NCBI GenBank assembly: GCA_036265615.1
Contig: DATAOT010000024.1
Span: forward strand, 1-15,391
DNA length: 15,391 nucleotides
Origin: DATAFF01 sp036265615
GTDB taxonomy: Bacteria; Pseudomonadota; Alphaproteobacteria; Rhizobiales; Aestuariivirgaceae
Direction: 5' to 3'
The translations under genes and the position numbers were made by a program. Below, piece after piece: positions 5,330 through 13,245 of the stretch; positions within the stretch are counted from its first letter, which is position 1; every line of letters starts with the position of its first letter. The notes under the pieces are model-generated. The model saw only the letters and a program-made list of their open reading frames with translations, had not been told where the DNA came from and made no database searches.

Positions 5330-7387
5330 TCAGGCGGCCTCGGCCTTGCGCGCCGCCATGACCTGCTCGGCGAGGCGGCCCGTCAACTCCGCAAGGTGAT
5401 CGTGGCGGTAGGTGAAAGTGCCGACGCCGGCGGTTGCCGAGCGCAACTCGACGATCAGATTGCCGATCTCCGCCTCGGGGATGTTGGCTTCGACGGTATC
5501 CCAGCCAGGCCAGCCCTCGCGGGCATCGAAGCCCAGGAGCTGACCGCGGCGGCCAGAGACGATCTGGTTGACCCGCGGCGTCGCCTCGGACGGCACGTGC
5601 AGGTCGACGTGAACGATCGGCTCGAGCAGCACCGGCTGACATTGCGGCATGCCGTCGGTCATGGCCACCCGGGCCGCCGTCTTGAAGGCCATTTCCGAGG
5701 AGTCGACGCTGTGGTAGCTGCCGTCCGAGAGATTGACGTGGATGTCGATCACCGGGAAGCCGAGCGGCCCGTGGTGCATATATTCGACGACGCCCGCCTC
5801 GACCGCCGGAATGTACTGCTTCGGCACCACGCCGCCGGTGATGCTGTCGCTGAACAGGAAGCCCTCGCCCCGGCTGCGCGGCGCGATCTCGACCACCACA
5901 TCGCCGAACTGGCCATGGCCGCCCGACTGCTTCTTGTGGCGGCCGCGAATCTGCACGCTCTTGCGGATCGTTTCCTTGTAGGCGACATGGCGAGGCTTCG
6001 AGCGGGCATTCACGCCGAACTTCCCGGCGAGGCGCTCCAGCGCCACCCTGAGATGCATCTCGCCCTGGCCCCACAGGACCATCTCATGAGTTTCCTGATT
6101 GTGATCAAGGCGAAGGGAAGGATCCTCCTCCACCAGCTTGGCGATGGCGCCGGTGAGCTTGACCTCGTCCTTGCGGTCGGCAACCGAGATGGCGAAGCCA
6201 TAGACGGGCTCCGGGGGAACCGAGCGGACGAGCTGCGGGGTCTCGCCCTTCACGGTCGACACCGTCTCGCCGGTCTGAATGGTCTCCAACCGGCCGAGCG
6301 CCACGGTCTCGCCGGCCCGGGTGCTCGCAACCTTGCGCGGCTCCTGGCCCATCAGCTGGAACACCCCGGCCACCCTTGCATCCTGACCGCGGGCGCCATG
6401 CAGGATCGACCCGTCCGACAGCTCGCCGGCAAGGACCCTGACCAGCGACAGCTTGCCGCCATGCGGCGTATGGAAGGTCTTGATGACCTGGGCGACGCTT
6501 CCCGCCTTGCCGGTGTCGAGGCCGAGGCGCTTGCCGGTCGCCTCGACGCCAGGCGCTTCGTGACGGAGCGCCTTCAGCAGGCGCAATATGCCGTTGCCGT
6601 TTTCGGCAGAGCCGAACAGAACCGGGGTGATGAGACCCTCGCCGACCTCGCGCGTCAGATCGGCAAACACCCGATCGCGCGGAGGCTCCATGTCGTTCAG
6701 CAGCTGCTCCAGCAACTCGTCGTCATAGTCGGCGAGACGCTCGAGCATGGCGAAGCGCGCTTCCTTCTCGCGCGCCATCATGTCCTTGGGAATCTCTATG
6801 ACCTCGCTCGGCGCCTGCGGCCGGTAGACATAGGCGCGTTCGAGCGCCAGATCGACGAAGCCCTTGGCCGTGCCGTCCTCCCAGATCGGCACCTGGCGCA
6901 GCACCAGCGGCCGTGAGCTTGCCGGCTGCATATAGGCCAGCACCTCATGCAGGCGCTGCTCGGTACGGTCGATCTTGTTGACGAAGATGAAGCGCGGGAT
7001 CGACAATTGGTCGAGTTGCTTGAGGATCAGCTGCAGGGCGGGCACCTTCTTGTCATCGGGCTCGGCAACGACGACGGCGGCATCGCAGCCGGCCAGCGCA
7101 TTGCGCGCTTCTTCAGCGAATTCGATGGACCCGGGACAATCGACAAAGGTGAAGGTCTCGCCGAGAAAATCGATCGAGGCGACATTGAGCTCGACGCTCA
7201 TGCCATGGGCGCGCGCCTCGGGAGCGGAGTCGCCGACGGTGGTCCGGTCGCTGACCCTGCCCTGGCGCTGAATCGTACCGGACCGATAAAGAATAGCCTC
7301 GAGCAGAGTGGTCTTGCCGCTTAGATAGGGGCCCACCAAAGCTATGCATCGGGGGCCCTTCGCTGCTCTGCCGCCTGCCTCTCCCAT
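5330..7387 (-). CDS. EF-G-like translational GTPase (FusA paralogue)
   Basis: A 685-residue protein with EF-G domain order. The GTPase domain has the P-loop GPYLSGKTT (from residue 19), switch II DCPGSIEF (83-90), NKID (137-140) and a SAENGNG G5 motif; EF-G domains II to V follow through to about residue 670. Canonical EF-G carries DTPGHVDF in switch II; here the catalytic His is Ser87, and the switch I RGITI is changed to HGMSV. The housekeeping EF-G normally lies with rpsL, rpsG and tuf, which are absent here, so this is the divergent second copy found in many Alphaproteobacteria, with an unsettled role (possibly ribosome-bound factor or non-canonical elongation/recycling). Start at 7387 has a GGAGG site 8 bases upstream. 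Confidence is high for the family, low for its cellular job. Confidence 0.92.
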   Translation of the reverse strand: MGEAGGRAAKGPRCIALVGPYLSGKTTLLEAILYRSGTIQRQGRVSDRTTVGDSAPEARAHGMSVELNVASIDFLGETFTFVDCPGSIEFAEEARNALAGCDAAVVVAEPDDKKVPALQLILKQLDQLSIPRFIFVNKIDRTEQRLHEVLAYMQPASSRPLVLRQVPIWEDGTAKGFVDLALERAYVYRPQAPSEVIEIPKDMMAREKEARFAMLERLADYDDELLEQLLNDMEPPRDRVFADLTREVGEGLITPVLFGSAENGNGILRLLKALRHEAPGVEATGKRLGLDTGKAGSVAQVIKTFHTPHGGKLSLVRVLAGELSDGSILHGARGQDARVAGVFQLMGQEPRKVASTRAGETVALGRLETIQTGETVSTVKGETPQLVRSVPPEPVYGFAISVADRKDEVKLTGAIAKLVEEDPSLRLDHNQETHEMVLWGQGEMHLRVALERLAGKFGVNARSKPRHVAYKETIRKSVQIRGRHKKQSGGHGQFGDVVVEIAPRSRGEGFLFSDSITGGVVPKQYIPAVEAGVVEYMHHGPLGFPVIDIHVNLSDGSYHSVDSSEMAFKTAARVAMTDGMPQCQPVLLEPIVHVDLHVPSEATPRVNQIVSGRRGQLLGFDAREGWPGWDTVEANIPEAEIGNLIVELRSATAGVGTFTYRHDHLAELTGRLAEQVMAARKAEAA

Positions 7388-7442
7388 CGCCGGTTCCTCC
7401 TCTGTCGCGACGTTGCCGCGCGAGGACCGCCCGTTGTTGTCT

Positions 7443-7484
7443 GGAAACCGACAGGGCGGTTCCCTACGCCCTCACGCGCTTCAT
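7443..7484 (-). promoter_or_regulatory. Possible leader peptide and stem-loop before the EF-G-like gene
   Basis: On the minus strand, about 100 bp before the EF-G-like start, an ATG at 7484 opens a six-codon frame (MKRVRA, stop TAG at 7464-7466) preceded by GGAG five bases upstream. Immediately after the stop, GGAACCG (7457-7463) can pair with CGGTTTCC (7443-7450) with one bulge and a 6-base loop. A short ORF abutting a hairpin upstream of a translation factor resembles an attenuator, but there is no T-tract and no evidence that it is translated. Chance occurrence is quite possible. Confidence 0.25.
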
Positions 7485-7556
7485 GCTCGCTCCAATCGCG
7501 AGGCTTGGCAAGGAGATTGGTCCCGGCCGTAGAAGGTCAGTAGCGGCCGATCGCGA

Positions 7557-7662
7557 CCCCCCACCCCTGACCCCACCCCACAAGGGGGAGGGGGAGCGTT
7601 GAGTCACCCCTCCCCCAGCGTGAGGAGGGTGGCCGAGCGCAAGCGAGGCCGGGTGGGGGGCA
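7557..7662. repeat. Two GC-rich palindromic repeat units in opposite orientation
   Basis: Unit one, about 7557-7597, has CCCCCACCCC, a short middle and a CCCCACAAGGGGGAGGG turn. Unit two, about 7605-7662, reads CCCCTCCCCCAGCGTGAGG, then GGTGGCCGAGCGCAAGCGAG and a GGGTGGGGGG end, i.e. the reverse complement of a fuller copy of the same element. A related unit is at 199-240. These fill much of the 303-bp gap between the DUF992 stop and the EF-G-like start. The left part of the gap nearest 7690 has no other recognised signal. Confidence 0.75.
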
Positions 7663-7690
7663 CGGTGTTGATGCTGCTTCGATGTGAAAT

Positions 7691-8173
7691 CTAGCGCTCG
7701 GCCCTGAGCTCGAGCGAGGCCACGCCGGCCGCGACGTTGAGCCCGGTCTGGCCCTGGATCGACAAGGGCTGAAGCGCAACCGAGCCGTTGAAGCCGCCGA
7801 TCAGCGCATTGGCGCCGAGGCCTAGACCTGCCGACACCTCGGCGGAGGCTCCGCCATAGCTGCCCTGAAGGGCACCGCGCGCGACACTGCCCGGGGCGAA
7901 CACCACCCAGGTCATCACCGCCTCGCCGGAGTAGCCGATGTCGAGGCCGAATTTGCGAATGACGCCGGAATAATGCTGCGGCGGACCGCCCGCGGGCGAG
8001 AAGGTGCAGGCCATCGACTTGGCGGAGGTGATGATATAGCCGATGCTGCCGGATACGTTGCAGGTCAGCGTGCCGATGTTGACCCCCGCCTGCCCCGCTG
8101 CCGCTCCAGCAGCGAGCGCCACGAAGGCGGCGGCCAGAATCCCCCGCTTTGCCAATCCAGCACGATCACGCAT
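7691..8173 (-). CDS. DUF992 domain secreted protein
   Basis: A 160-residue protein of the DUF992 family, found mainly in Alphaproteobacteria and without known function. Residues 1-26 form a signal peptide with an RDRAGLAKR basic start and an Ala-rich core. The mature part shows the family pattern: VNIGTLTCNVSGSIGY, Cys38 and Cys56 (SMACTFSP) likely disulfide-linked, then HYSGVIRKFGLDIGYSG, a VVFAPG block, GSYGGASAEVSAGLGLGANA and a C-terminal LQPLSIQGQTGLNVAAGVAS. The gene starts 25 bp after the aminotransferase stop, so the two probably share a transcript. The ATG at 8173 is backed by GGAGG 6 bases upstream; the reading frame is open further upstream but that would overlap the aminotransferase gene. 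Predicted periplasmic or surface location; role unknown. Confidence 0.9.
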   Translation of the reverse strand: MRDRAGLAKRGILAAAFVALAAGAAAGQAGVNIGTLTCNVSGSIGYIITSAKSMACTFSPAGGPPQHYSGVIRKFGLDIGYSGEAVMTWVVFAPGSVARGALQGSYGGASAEVSAGLGLGANALIGGFNGSVALQPLSIQGQTGLNVAAGVASLELRAER

Positions 8174-8198
8174 GACATCCCTCCGTCCATCTTCAAGA

Positions 8199-9401
8199 TC
8201 AACGCAGATTTGCACAGAACCGCTGCACCCGCTGGCAGGCGTCCTCGAGCGCCGAGGTGGCAGTGGCATAGCTGATGCGGAAACAGGGCGACATGCCGAA
8301 GGCCGCGCCATGGACCACGGCAACGCCCTCGGCACCGAGCAGCTCGGTGGCGAAGTCCTCGTCGCTGCTTATGACCTTCCCGCTCGGGGCAGTGCGGCCG
8401 ATGGTCTCGGCGCAGGAGGGAAACACGTAGAAGGCACCTTGCGGCGTCGGGCAGGAAAGGCCGCGACTCTGGTTGAGCATGGAAACCACGAGGTCGCGGC
8501 GCTCCCTGAAGACGCGATTGTTGGCGGCGATGAAATCCTGCGGACCGGTAAGCGCTTCGACGGCGGCCCACTGCGAGACCGAGGTCGGATTGGAGGTCGA
8601 CTGCGACTGGAGCTTGGCCATCGCCTTGATGAGAGGCTCGGGGGCACCGCCATAGCCGATGCGCCAGCCAGTCATGCAATAGGCCTTGGAAACGCCGTTC
8701 ATCGTCAGGCAGCGATCGCGAAGGCGGGGTTCGACCTCGACCGCGGTGGCGAAGCGGAAGCCGTCATAGACGAGATGCTCATACATGTCGTCGCAGAGCA
8801 GCCAGACATGCGGATGATCCATCAGCACGTCGGTCAGCTCTCTCAGCTCGGCAGCCGAATAGGCAGCGCCCGAGGGGTTCGAGGGCGAATTGAGCACCAC
8901 CCATTTGGTCTTTCCGGTGATTGACTTGTCGAGCCTTTCGGGGCGGAGCTTGTAACCCTCCGCCGGCTCGGTCGCGACAAAGACGGGGGTGCCGCCGGCG
9001 AGCTGCACGATGTCGGGATAGCTCACCCAATAGGGTGCCGGGATCACCACCTCGTCGCCATGATCGACGGTGGCCATCAGAGCGTTGAACAGCACCTGCT
9101 TGCCGCCGGTGCCAACGGAGATCTCGGAGATCTTGTAATCGAGCCCGTTGTCGCGCTTGAACTTGGCGACGATCGCCTTTTTCAGCTCGGGGATGCCGTC
9201 GACATCGGTGTATTTCGTCTCGCCGCGGCGGATTGCGGCGATCGCTGCTTCCTTTATGTTGGCCGGCGTGTCGAAATCGGGCTCGCCGGCAGCAAGGCCG
9301 ATCACGTCGCGGCCTTCAGCCTTGAGGGCACGGGCCTTGGCGGAGATGGCGATGGTCTGCGCCGGCTGGATGCGGTTGAGGGAGCTGGCAAAAAAACCCA
9401 T
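8199..9401 (-). CDS. aatA: Class I/II aminotransferase, aspartate aminotransferase AatA type
   Basis: A 400-residue PLP enzyme of fold type I. Marks of the family are GEPDFDTP (39-46), the GTGGKQVLFNAL region, Asn175 in NSPSNPSG, Asp204 in CDDMYEH (contacts the PLP ring nitrogen), and the PLP Schiff-base Lys239 in NGVSKAYCMTGWRIGY. A C-terminal CFRISYATA holds the substrate carboxylate Arg. The N-terminal FFASSLNRIQPAQTIAISAKA is typical of the bacterial Ib (1-beta) aspartate aminotransferases; in Alphaproteobacteria such enzymes can also transaminate prephenate for tyrosine/phenylalanine synthesis (known for the subgroup, not shown here). ATG at 9401 is chosen because family homology begins there; an ATG at 9434 would add 11 unrelated residues. 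Divergent from the monooxygenase, and upstream of the DUF992 gene. Confidence 0.92.
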   Translation of the reverse strand: MGFFASSLNRIQPAQTIAISAKARALKAEGRDVIGLAAGEPDFDTPANIKEAAIAAIRRGETKYTDVDGIPELKKAIVAKFKRDNGLDYKISEISVGTGGKQVLFNALMATVDHGDEVVIPAPYWVSYPDIVQLAGGTPVFVATEPAEGYKLRPERLDKSITGKTKWVVLNSPSNPSGAAYSAAELRELTDVLMDHPHVWLLCDDMYEHLVYDGFRFATAVEVEPRLRDRCLTMNGVSKAYCMTGWRIGYGGAPEPLIKAMAKLQSQSTSNPTSVSQWAAVEALTGPQDFIAANNRVFRERRDLVVSMLNQSRGLSCPTPQGAFYVFPSCAETIGRTAPSGKVISSDEDFATELLGAEGVAVVHGAAFGMSPCFRISYATATSALEDACQRVQRFCANLR

Positions 9402-9447
9402 GTGGTGGTTCCCCGGGACGATTGCGTGCGCCAAGATCGGGCACGCC

Positions 9448-9476
9448 TCGATAGTGCGGGGGTTTCAACGTGGCAA
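9448..9476 (-). promoter_or_regulatory. Candidate sigma-70 promoter for the aminotransferase operon
   Basis: On the minus strand TTGCCA (9471-9476) and TATCGA (9448-9453) are spaced by 17 bases, giving a leader of about 40 bases before the ATG at 9401. A GCGTGC/GCACGC inverted repeat (9424-9429, 9441-9446) lies just downstream, overlapping the expected start of transcription, and could be an operator. Match to consensus is partial. Confidence 0.35.
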
Positions 9477-9515
9477 GAAAAAAGCGCGAGTACGGCCGTT
9501 TGGGGGCGGTGACCG

Positions 9516-10685
9516 GTGACCATCGTCGTGGTGGGCGGCGGAATCGCCGGGATCGCCACCGCCATCGCGCTGGCGCGCAGGGAACTCGCGGTGGAGGTCC
9601 TGGAGCAGGCAGGCGCGGCCGAGGCGGCGGGCGCCGGCGTCCAGATCGGCCCCAATGCGGCGCATGCGCTGCAGGCGATCGGCGCCTATGAGGCCGTGGC
9701 GGCCCGGAGCACAGAGCCAAGCGGCCTTGTGATCCGCAATGGCGAGACCGGCGCGACACTGGCCGCCATACCGTTCGGTCAAAGCTTCGAGGGCCGCTTC
9801 GGGGCGCCCTATCGGGTGGCGCATCGGGCCGACCTGCTCGATGCCCTGCTGCTGACGGCGAACCAGATTCCAGGAATCACGCTTCGTTATGGCGGTCGGG
9901 TCATGGCAGTGGCGGCGAATGATGACGGTGGCCACACGCTCCAGCTCGCAGATGGCTCCGAGCGGCGGGTTCGAGCCCTGATCGGCGCCGACGGCATCCG
10001 TTCGACGGTACGGGCGCATCTCCTGCGCGACGGGCCGCCCGTTCCTTCGGGCCATCGGCTCTATCGGGCGTTGTTCGACCCGGCGGCGCTGCCTGCGGCG
10101 ATGGCGGGCGACGAGGTCACGCTTGATCTGCTGCCCAATGCGCATGTGGTGACCTATCGGGTCGCCGGCGGCCGGCTCATCAATGTGGTGGTCGTGATCG
10201 CCGGCAATGGCGAGGGAGCGGAGTGGAGCGTGCCGGTCGACAGAGCGGAGGTGCTCGGCGGGCTGCAACGGCGGGCGGCGATGCTCGATGCGCTGCTCAC
10301 GGCGGCGCCGAGTTGGACGCGCTGGACGGGGGCCGACCGCCCTCCCGCCCAACGCTGGGGAGAGGGCTCGGCCACCCTGGTCGGGGATGCCGCCCACCCC
10401 GCCCTGCCCTTTCTGGCCCAGGGCGCGGCGATGGCGCTCGAGGATGCCGCCGTGCTCGGCGGCCTCGCAACCGAGGCGGCAACGCTCGCCGAGGCGTTCC
10501 GCCGCTATGAGCAGCAGCGGCAGGCCAGGACCGCCCGCCTCACGATTGCGGCCCGCCGCCAAGGCGCCATTTACCATCAGTCCGGCGGGCTCAGGCTGTT
10601 GCGCGATCTTGCCTTAAGGCTCGCGCCCGCCTCCCTCGCGATCCGGCAGCTCGACTGGCTCTATCGCTGGAAAATCGTCGGCTGA
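9516..10685 (+). CDS. FAD-dependent monooxygenase (salicylate hydroxylase-like, group A)
   Basis: A 389-residue flavoprotein hydroxylase. The FAD-binding Rossmann motif VVVGGGIAGIATAIALA is at residues 4-20, the DG motif ALIGADGIRSTVR at 154-166, and the second FAD motif TLVGDAAHPALPFLAQG at 287-303 with Asp291. The C-terminal LDWLYRWKI ending is common among salicylate 1-monooxygenase and hydroxybenzoate hydroxylase relatives. Such enzymes use NAD(P)H and O2 to hydroxylate aromatic acids; the substrate is not predictable, and no ring-cleavage gene is nearby. The GTG at 9516 is the only reasonable start because an in-frame TGA occurs at 9510-9512; a G-rich stretch at 9502-9508 may serve as ribosome site. 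It is divergent from the aminotransferase (114 bp) and 42 bp ahead of the kinase, which suggests co-transcription. Confidence 0.88.
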   Translation: MTIVVVGGGIAGIATAIALARRELAVEVLEQAGAAEAAGAGVQIGPNAAHALQAIGAYEAVAARSTEPSGLVIRNGETGATLAAIPFGQSFEGRFGAPYRVAHRADLLDALLLTANQIPGITLRYGGRVMAVAANDDGGHTLQLADGSERRVRALIGADGIRSTVRAHLLRDGPPVPSGHRLYRALFDPAALPAAMAGDEVTLDLLPNAHVVTYRVAGGRLINVVVVIAGNGEGAEWSVPVDRAEVLGGLQRRAAMLDALLTAAPSWTRWTGADRPPAQRWGEGSATLVGDAAHPALPFLAQGAAMALEDAAVLGGLATEAATLAEAFRRYEQQRQARTARLTIAARRQGAIYHQSGGLRLLRDLALRLAPASLAIRQLDWLYRWKIVG

Positions 10686-10727
10686 CGTTAACGCGATCTG
10701 AAATGTCGCGTGGTCTACTGGCCATGG

Positions 10728-12788
10728 ATGTCCGACGGCGCGATCCAGCTCCGCCATGCGTTCCTGCGCTGGCCTTTGTGCGTCAGCGTGCTCGTCACGC
10801 TGGGCGCCACGCTGTTCGTCGGCACCTTGATCTCCTCGGCGCTGCACCAGTCGATCGAATTCCGCGGCATCGAGCTCGCCCGGTCGATCGATGCCGGGGC
10901 GCTGATCACCCGCAATCGCGGCTATCTGCAGAACCTCGTCACCGGGCTGAGCGGCTATGGCAAGACGGCAACGGTTGTGGTGGTGCAGAGCAAGCCGGCG
11001 GTCATCATCGCGGCCAGCAATCCGAAGCTGGTCGCCACCAGTCTCGGCTCGCTCGCCGATACCGAACTGCGCGAGGTGATTGCGGCGGCGCTGCGCAGCG
11101 GCGGCTTTTCCTCGGCCGTCCCGGCAGGCTTCGAGCGCAGCGTCGCGCTCCTGCCGCTGGCTCCGGCATCGCGCCAGATCGAGCCCGGCGATCCGGTCGC
11201 ATCCTTCGCCTGGCTGATCCCGGCCTGGCATTATCAGCACCTTCCATCGGAGCCGACCGGCATCGACGTGCTGCTCGAGCCCATGCGATCGCGGCCCTAT
11301 ACACGGTTCGTGCTGGCCGATCCCGACAGCTATGGCGGCGTCATCGCGGTCGAGATGAAGCCCGGCTTCGCGCTGGCGATCGCCAATGGCACGGTCGCGC
11401 TCATCGCGCTGCTGTTCGGGTTGAGCGCCATGGCAATGCTGGTCTCGACCTGGGCGACGTTCCGGCACCATGTGACCCTGCCGCTCGGCCGTTTCCGGTC
11501 AATCGTCGAGCGGCAGCGGGCCGGCGAGCGCTCGGCACGGGTGCCAGCGACGGGGGTGGGCGACTTCGACATCCTCGCCGCCGAATGGAACGCACTTCTC
11601 GACGAGCAGGCGCGGGCCGAGGAAAAACAGCGGATCTTCGCCGAGCTCATGGAGCAGGTGCCGGTCGGGATCGAGATCATCGACGGCCATGACACGATCG
11701 AGCACGCCAATTCGGGATTTCTCAAGCTGACCGGCAAGAGCGCCGCCGAGGTGATCGGCCGGCCGGCCGGCACCGTCGGGGCATTTTCCGCCCTGCCGCC
11801 GGACAGCGTCGCGGATGCGAGGCAGGCGCTGTCGCGCCACGAGACCTGGCGCGGCGAGGTGCGTCTGACGAATGCCGCCGGAGCGGCAACGGTGATCGAA
11901 CTCGTGCTCTGCCCGGTGTTCAGCGCCGCCGGGACGCTCGAACGGGTGGTCAGCCTCTGGCATGACATCTCCGAGCGCAAGGAGAACGAGCAGAAGCTGA
12001 TCGCCGCCCGTCTCACCGCCGAGGCTGCGGACCGCGCCAAGTCGGAATTCATCTCGCTGATGAGCCACGAGCTCAGGACACCGCTCAATTCGGTGATCGG
12101 CTTCGCCGGGATCATCGCGCGCGAGCAGATCAGCATGGCGGGCCAGCACAGCTATCGCGAATTCGGTCAGATCATCGAGAGCTCGGCGATCACGCTGTTG
12201 TCGATCATCAACACGATCATCGAGCTGAACCGCCTGGACAAGGGCACGCTCGCCATCGAGGAGGAACCGTTCGCCCCGGGCCTGACCGCCGCACGGGTGC
12301 TCGCCTCGCGCGGCGCCGAGCTCGAGGCCGGAGGCATTGCCGCGACACTTGTCGACCGCAGCCGCGGCGCGGCGCTGATGGCCGATCCGCGCGCATTCCG
12401 CCGCATCGTCGATCACCTGCTTTCCAACGCAATCCGGTTCAACCGCAGGAGGATGCCGAAGATCAAGGTGCGAATCGCCTTGGACAGGGAGGGTCGGCTG
12501 GTGCTCGCGGTGCGCGACACCGGAATCGGCATCCCGCCCGAGGCGCTGGCGCGGGTCACCGAGGCGTTCTTCCAGGTCCGATCCGGCTCGGCCCGCAGCC
12601 ATGACGGGGTGGGCCTCGGGCTCACCATCACCCGGGCGCTCGCCGCGGCGCATGGGGCCAGCGTTGCAATCGACAGCATGCCCGGCACCGGCACCACCGT
12701 CACGGTGACTTTTCCGAGCCGACGGACCATCCGGGCGCGCCGCGCACGCAGCCGCCCAGCCCGGTCCGGCCGCCTAATTCCGGCGTGA
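10728..12788 (+). CDS. Membrane sensor histidine kinase with PAS domain (PleC/DivJ-like core)
   Basis: A 686-residue inner-membrane kinase. Transmembrane segments are near residues 15-38 and 219-243, enclosing a periplasmic sensor region of about 180 residues that I do not recognise. A HAMP-like linker (248-300) and a PAS domain (about 302-415) precede HisKA with phospho-acceptor His447 in SLMSHELRTPLN. The ATPase domain has the N box with Asn567 (LLSNAIRFN), G1 DTGIGIP (597-603), an F box near 613-616 (AFFQV) and G2 GVGLGL (627-632). HisKA resembles the PleC/DivJ type (YREFGQIIESS). No receiver or response regulator gene lies in the window, so it is an orphan here. Residues 665-682 form an Arg-rich tail. 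The start is uncertain: GTG at 10710 would add six residues; neither has a good ribosome site. Confidence 0.9.
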   Translation: MSDGAIQLRHAFLRWPLCVSVLVTLGATLFVGTLISSALHQSIEFRGIELARSIDAGALITRNRGYLQNLVTGLSGYGKTATVVVVQSKPAVIIAASNPKLVATSLGSLADTELREVIAAALRSGGFSSAVPAGFERSVALLPLAPASRQIEPGDPVASFAWLIPAWHYQHLPSEPTGIDVLLEPMRSRPYTRFVLADPDSYGGVIAVEMKPGFALAIANGTVALIALLFGLSAMAMLVSTWATFRHHVTLPLGRFRSIVERQRAGERSARVPATGVGDFDILAAEWNALLDEQARAEEKQRIFAELMEQVPVGIEIIDGHDTIEHANSGFLKLTGKSAAEVIGRPAGTVGAFSALPPDSVADARQALSRHETWRGEVRLTNAAGAATVIELVLCPVFSAAGTLERVVSLWHDISERKENEQKLIAARLTAEAADRAKSEFISLMSHELRTPLNSVIGFAGIIAREQISMAGQHSYREFGQIIESSAITLLSIINTIIELNRLDKGTLAIEEEPFAPGLTAARVLASRGAELEAGGIAATLVDRSRGAALMADPRAFRRIVDHLLSNAIRFNRRRMPKIKVRIALDREGRLVLAVRDTGIGIPPEALARVTEAFFQVRSGSARSHDGVGLGLTITRALAAAHGASVAIDSMPGTGTTVTVTFPSRRTIRARRARSRPARSGRLIPA

Positions 12789-12824
12789 CCAATGCAACAC
12801 ACGCGGCTGTTGCCCTATTTTCGC

Positions 12825-12851
12825 CACAAGAAATTCCGTTGTGATGCACAA
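12825..12851. promoter_or_regulatory. Overlapping CACAA/TTGTG inverted repeats
   Basis: CACAA (12825-12829), TTGTG (12839-12843) and CACAA (12847-12851) give two overlapping inverted repeats, one with a 9-base and one with a 3-base spacer, in the 126-bp gap between the kinase stop and the small membrane protein. They could form an operator or a small hairpin for the downstream pair of genes. No consensus promoter was recognised next to them. Confidence 0.25.
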
Positions 12852-12914
12852 AGCGGTTGCGCGAGGGTCACGATGTCCTTCCAAAAAGTTGAGGCGAGCG
12901 CGGGGAGGACAAGC

Positions 12915-13244
12915 ATGGTTCTGCTGACGAAAGGCGTGAACACCGTTCCGATGACGGCGCTCGGCGCCGAGACCCGGCGGGTATCGGACGAGCTCCTGGC
13001 GCGGGAAGCGGATGCGCGGCGGACCCTCGTGCTGTTCGCCCTTGCCCTGGCGGTGGCGCTTGGAACCGTGCTGGGCGTTCTCGGTGCCGGCAGCATGGGG
13101 ACGCTGGAACTGCAGGCAGCGAGCTTGCGGCTGCCAGCCCATGGCGGCTGGGGCGGGCTCGCCGGGCTTGCCGGGCTCTGCGCCTGTGCGGCGCTTGCGA
13201 TCAGCGGGGCAAGCTGGCTGCTGGCGCGTCAGCGCACCGCCTGA
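12915..13244 (+). CDS. Small two-TM membrane protein, unknown function
   Basis: A 109-residue protein that I do not recognise. A short N-terminal part with a charged helix (ETRRVSDELLAREADARR, 19-36) leads into a hydrophobic segment at about 37-57, a loop with QAASLRLPAHGGW, and a second segment at about 81-104 rich in Gly, Ala and Leu. Both ends are predicted cytoplasmic by the positive charges flanking the segments. The ATG at 12915 is chosen over earlier in-frame starts because GGGGAGG lies 6 bases upstream of it. The stop is followed after one base by the GTG start of pncA, so the two genes are probably translated in tandem; a functional link to NAD salvage is possible but unsupported. 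Confidence 0.7.
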   Translation: MVLLTKGVNTVPMTALGAETRRVSDELLAREADARRTLVLFALALAVALGTVLGVLGAGSMGTLELQAASLRLPAHGGWGGLAGLAGLCACAALAISGASWLLARQRTA

Positions 13245-13245
13245 C

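Noticed and set aside
4656..6074. Open frame of 472 codons on the minus strand
   Set aside because: It is an alternative frame overlapping the transpeptidase and EF-G-like genes, both of which have clear motifs in their own frames; its translation is low-complexity Arg/Gly.
5249..6916. Open frame of 555 codons on the plus strand
   Set aside because: It is antisense to the EF-G-like gene and has no recognisable domain or ribosome site.
10340..10380. GC-rich stretch in the hydroxylase gene that looks like the intergenic palindromic repeat
   Set aside because: The translated segment (RPPAQRWGEGSATLVGDAAH) is what the family has at this place, so it is native coding sequence and not an inserted repeat.
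12698..12716. CACCG/CGGTG hairpin followed by TTTT near the end of the kinase gene
   Set aside because: It lies inside the ATPase domain coding sequence, with only a 5-bp stem and a short T-run; probably chance.
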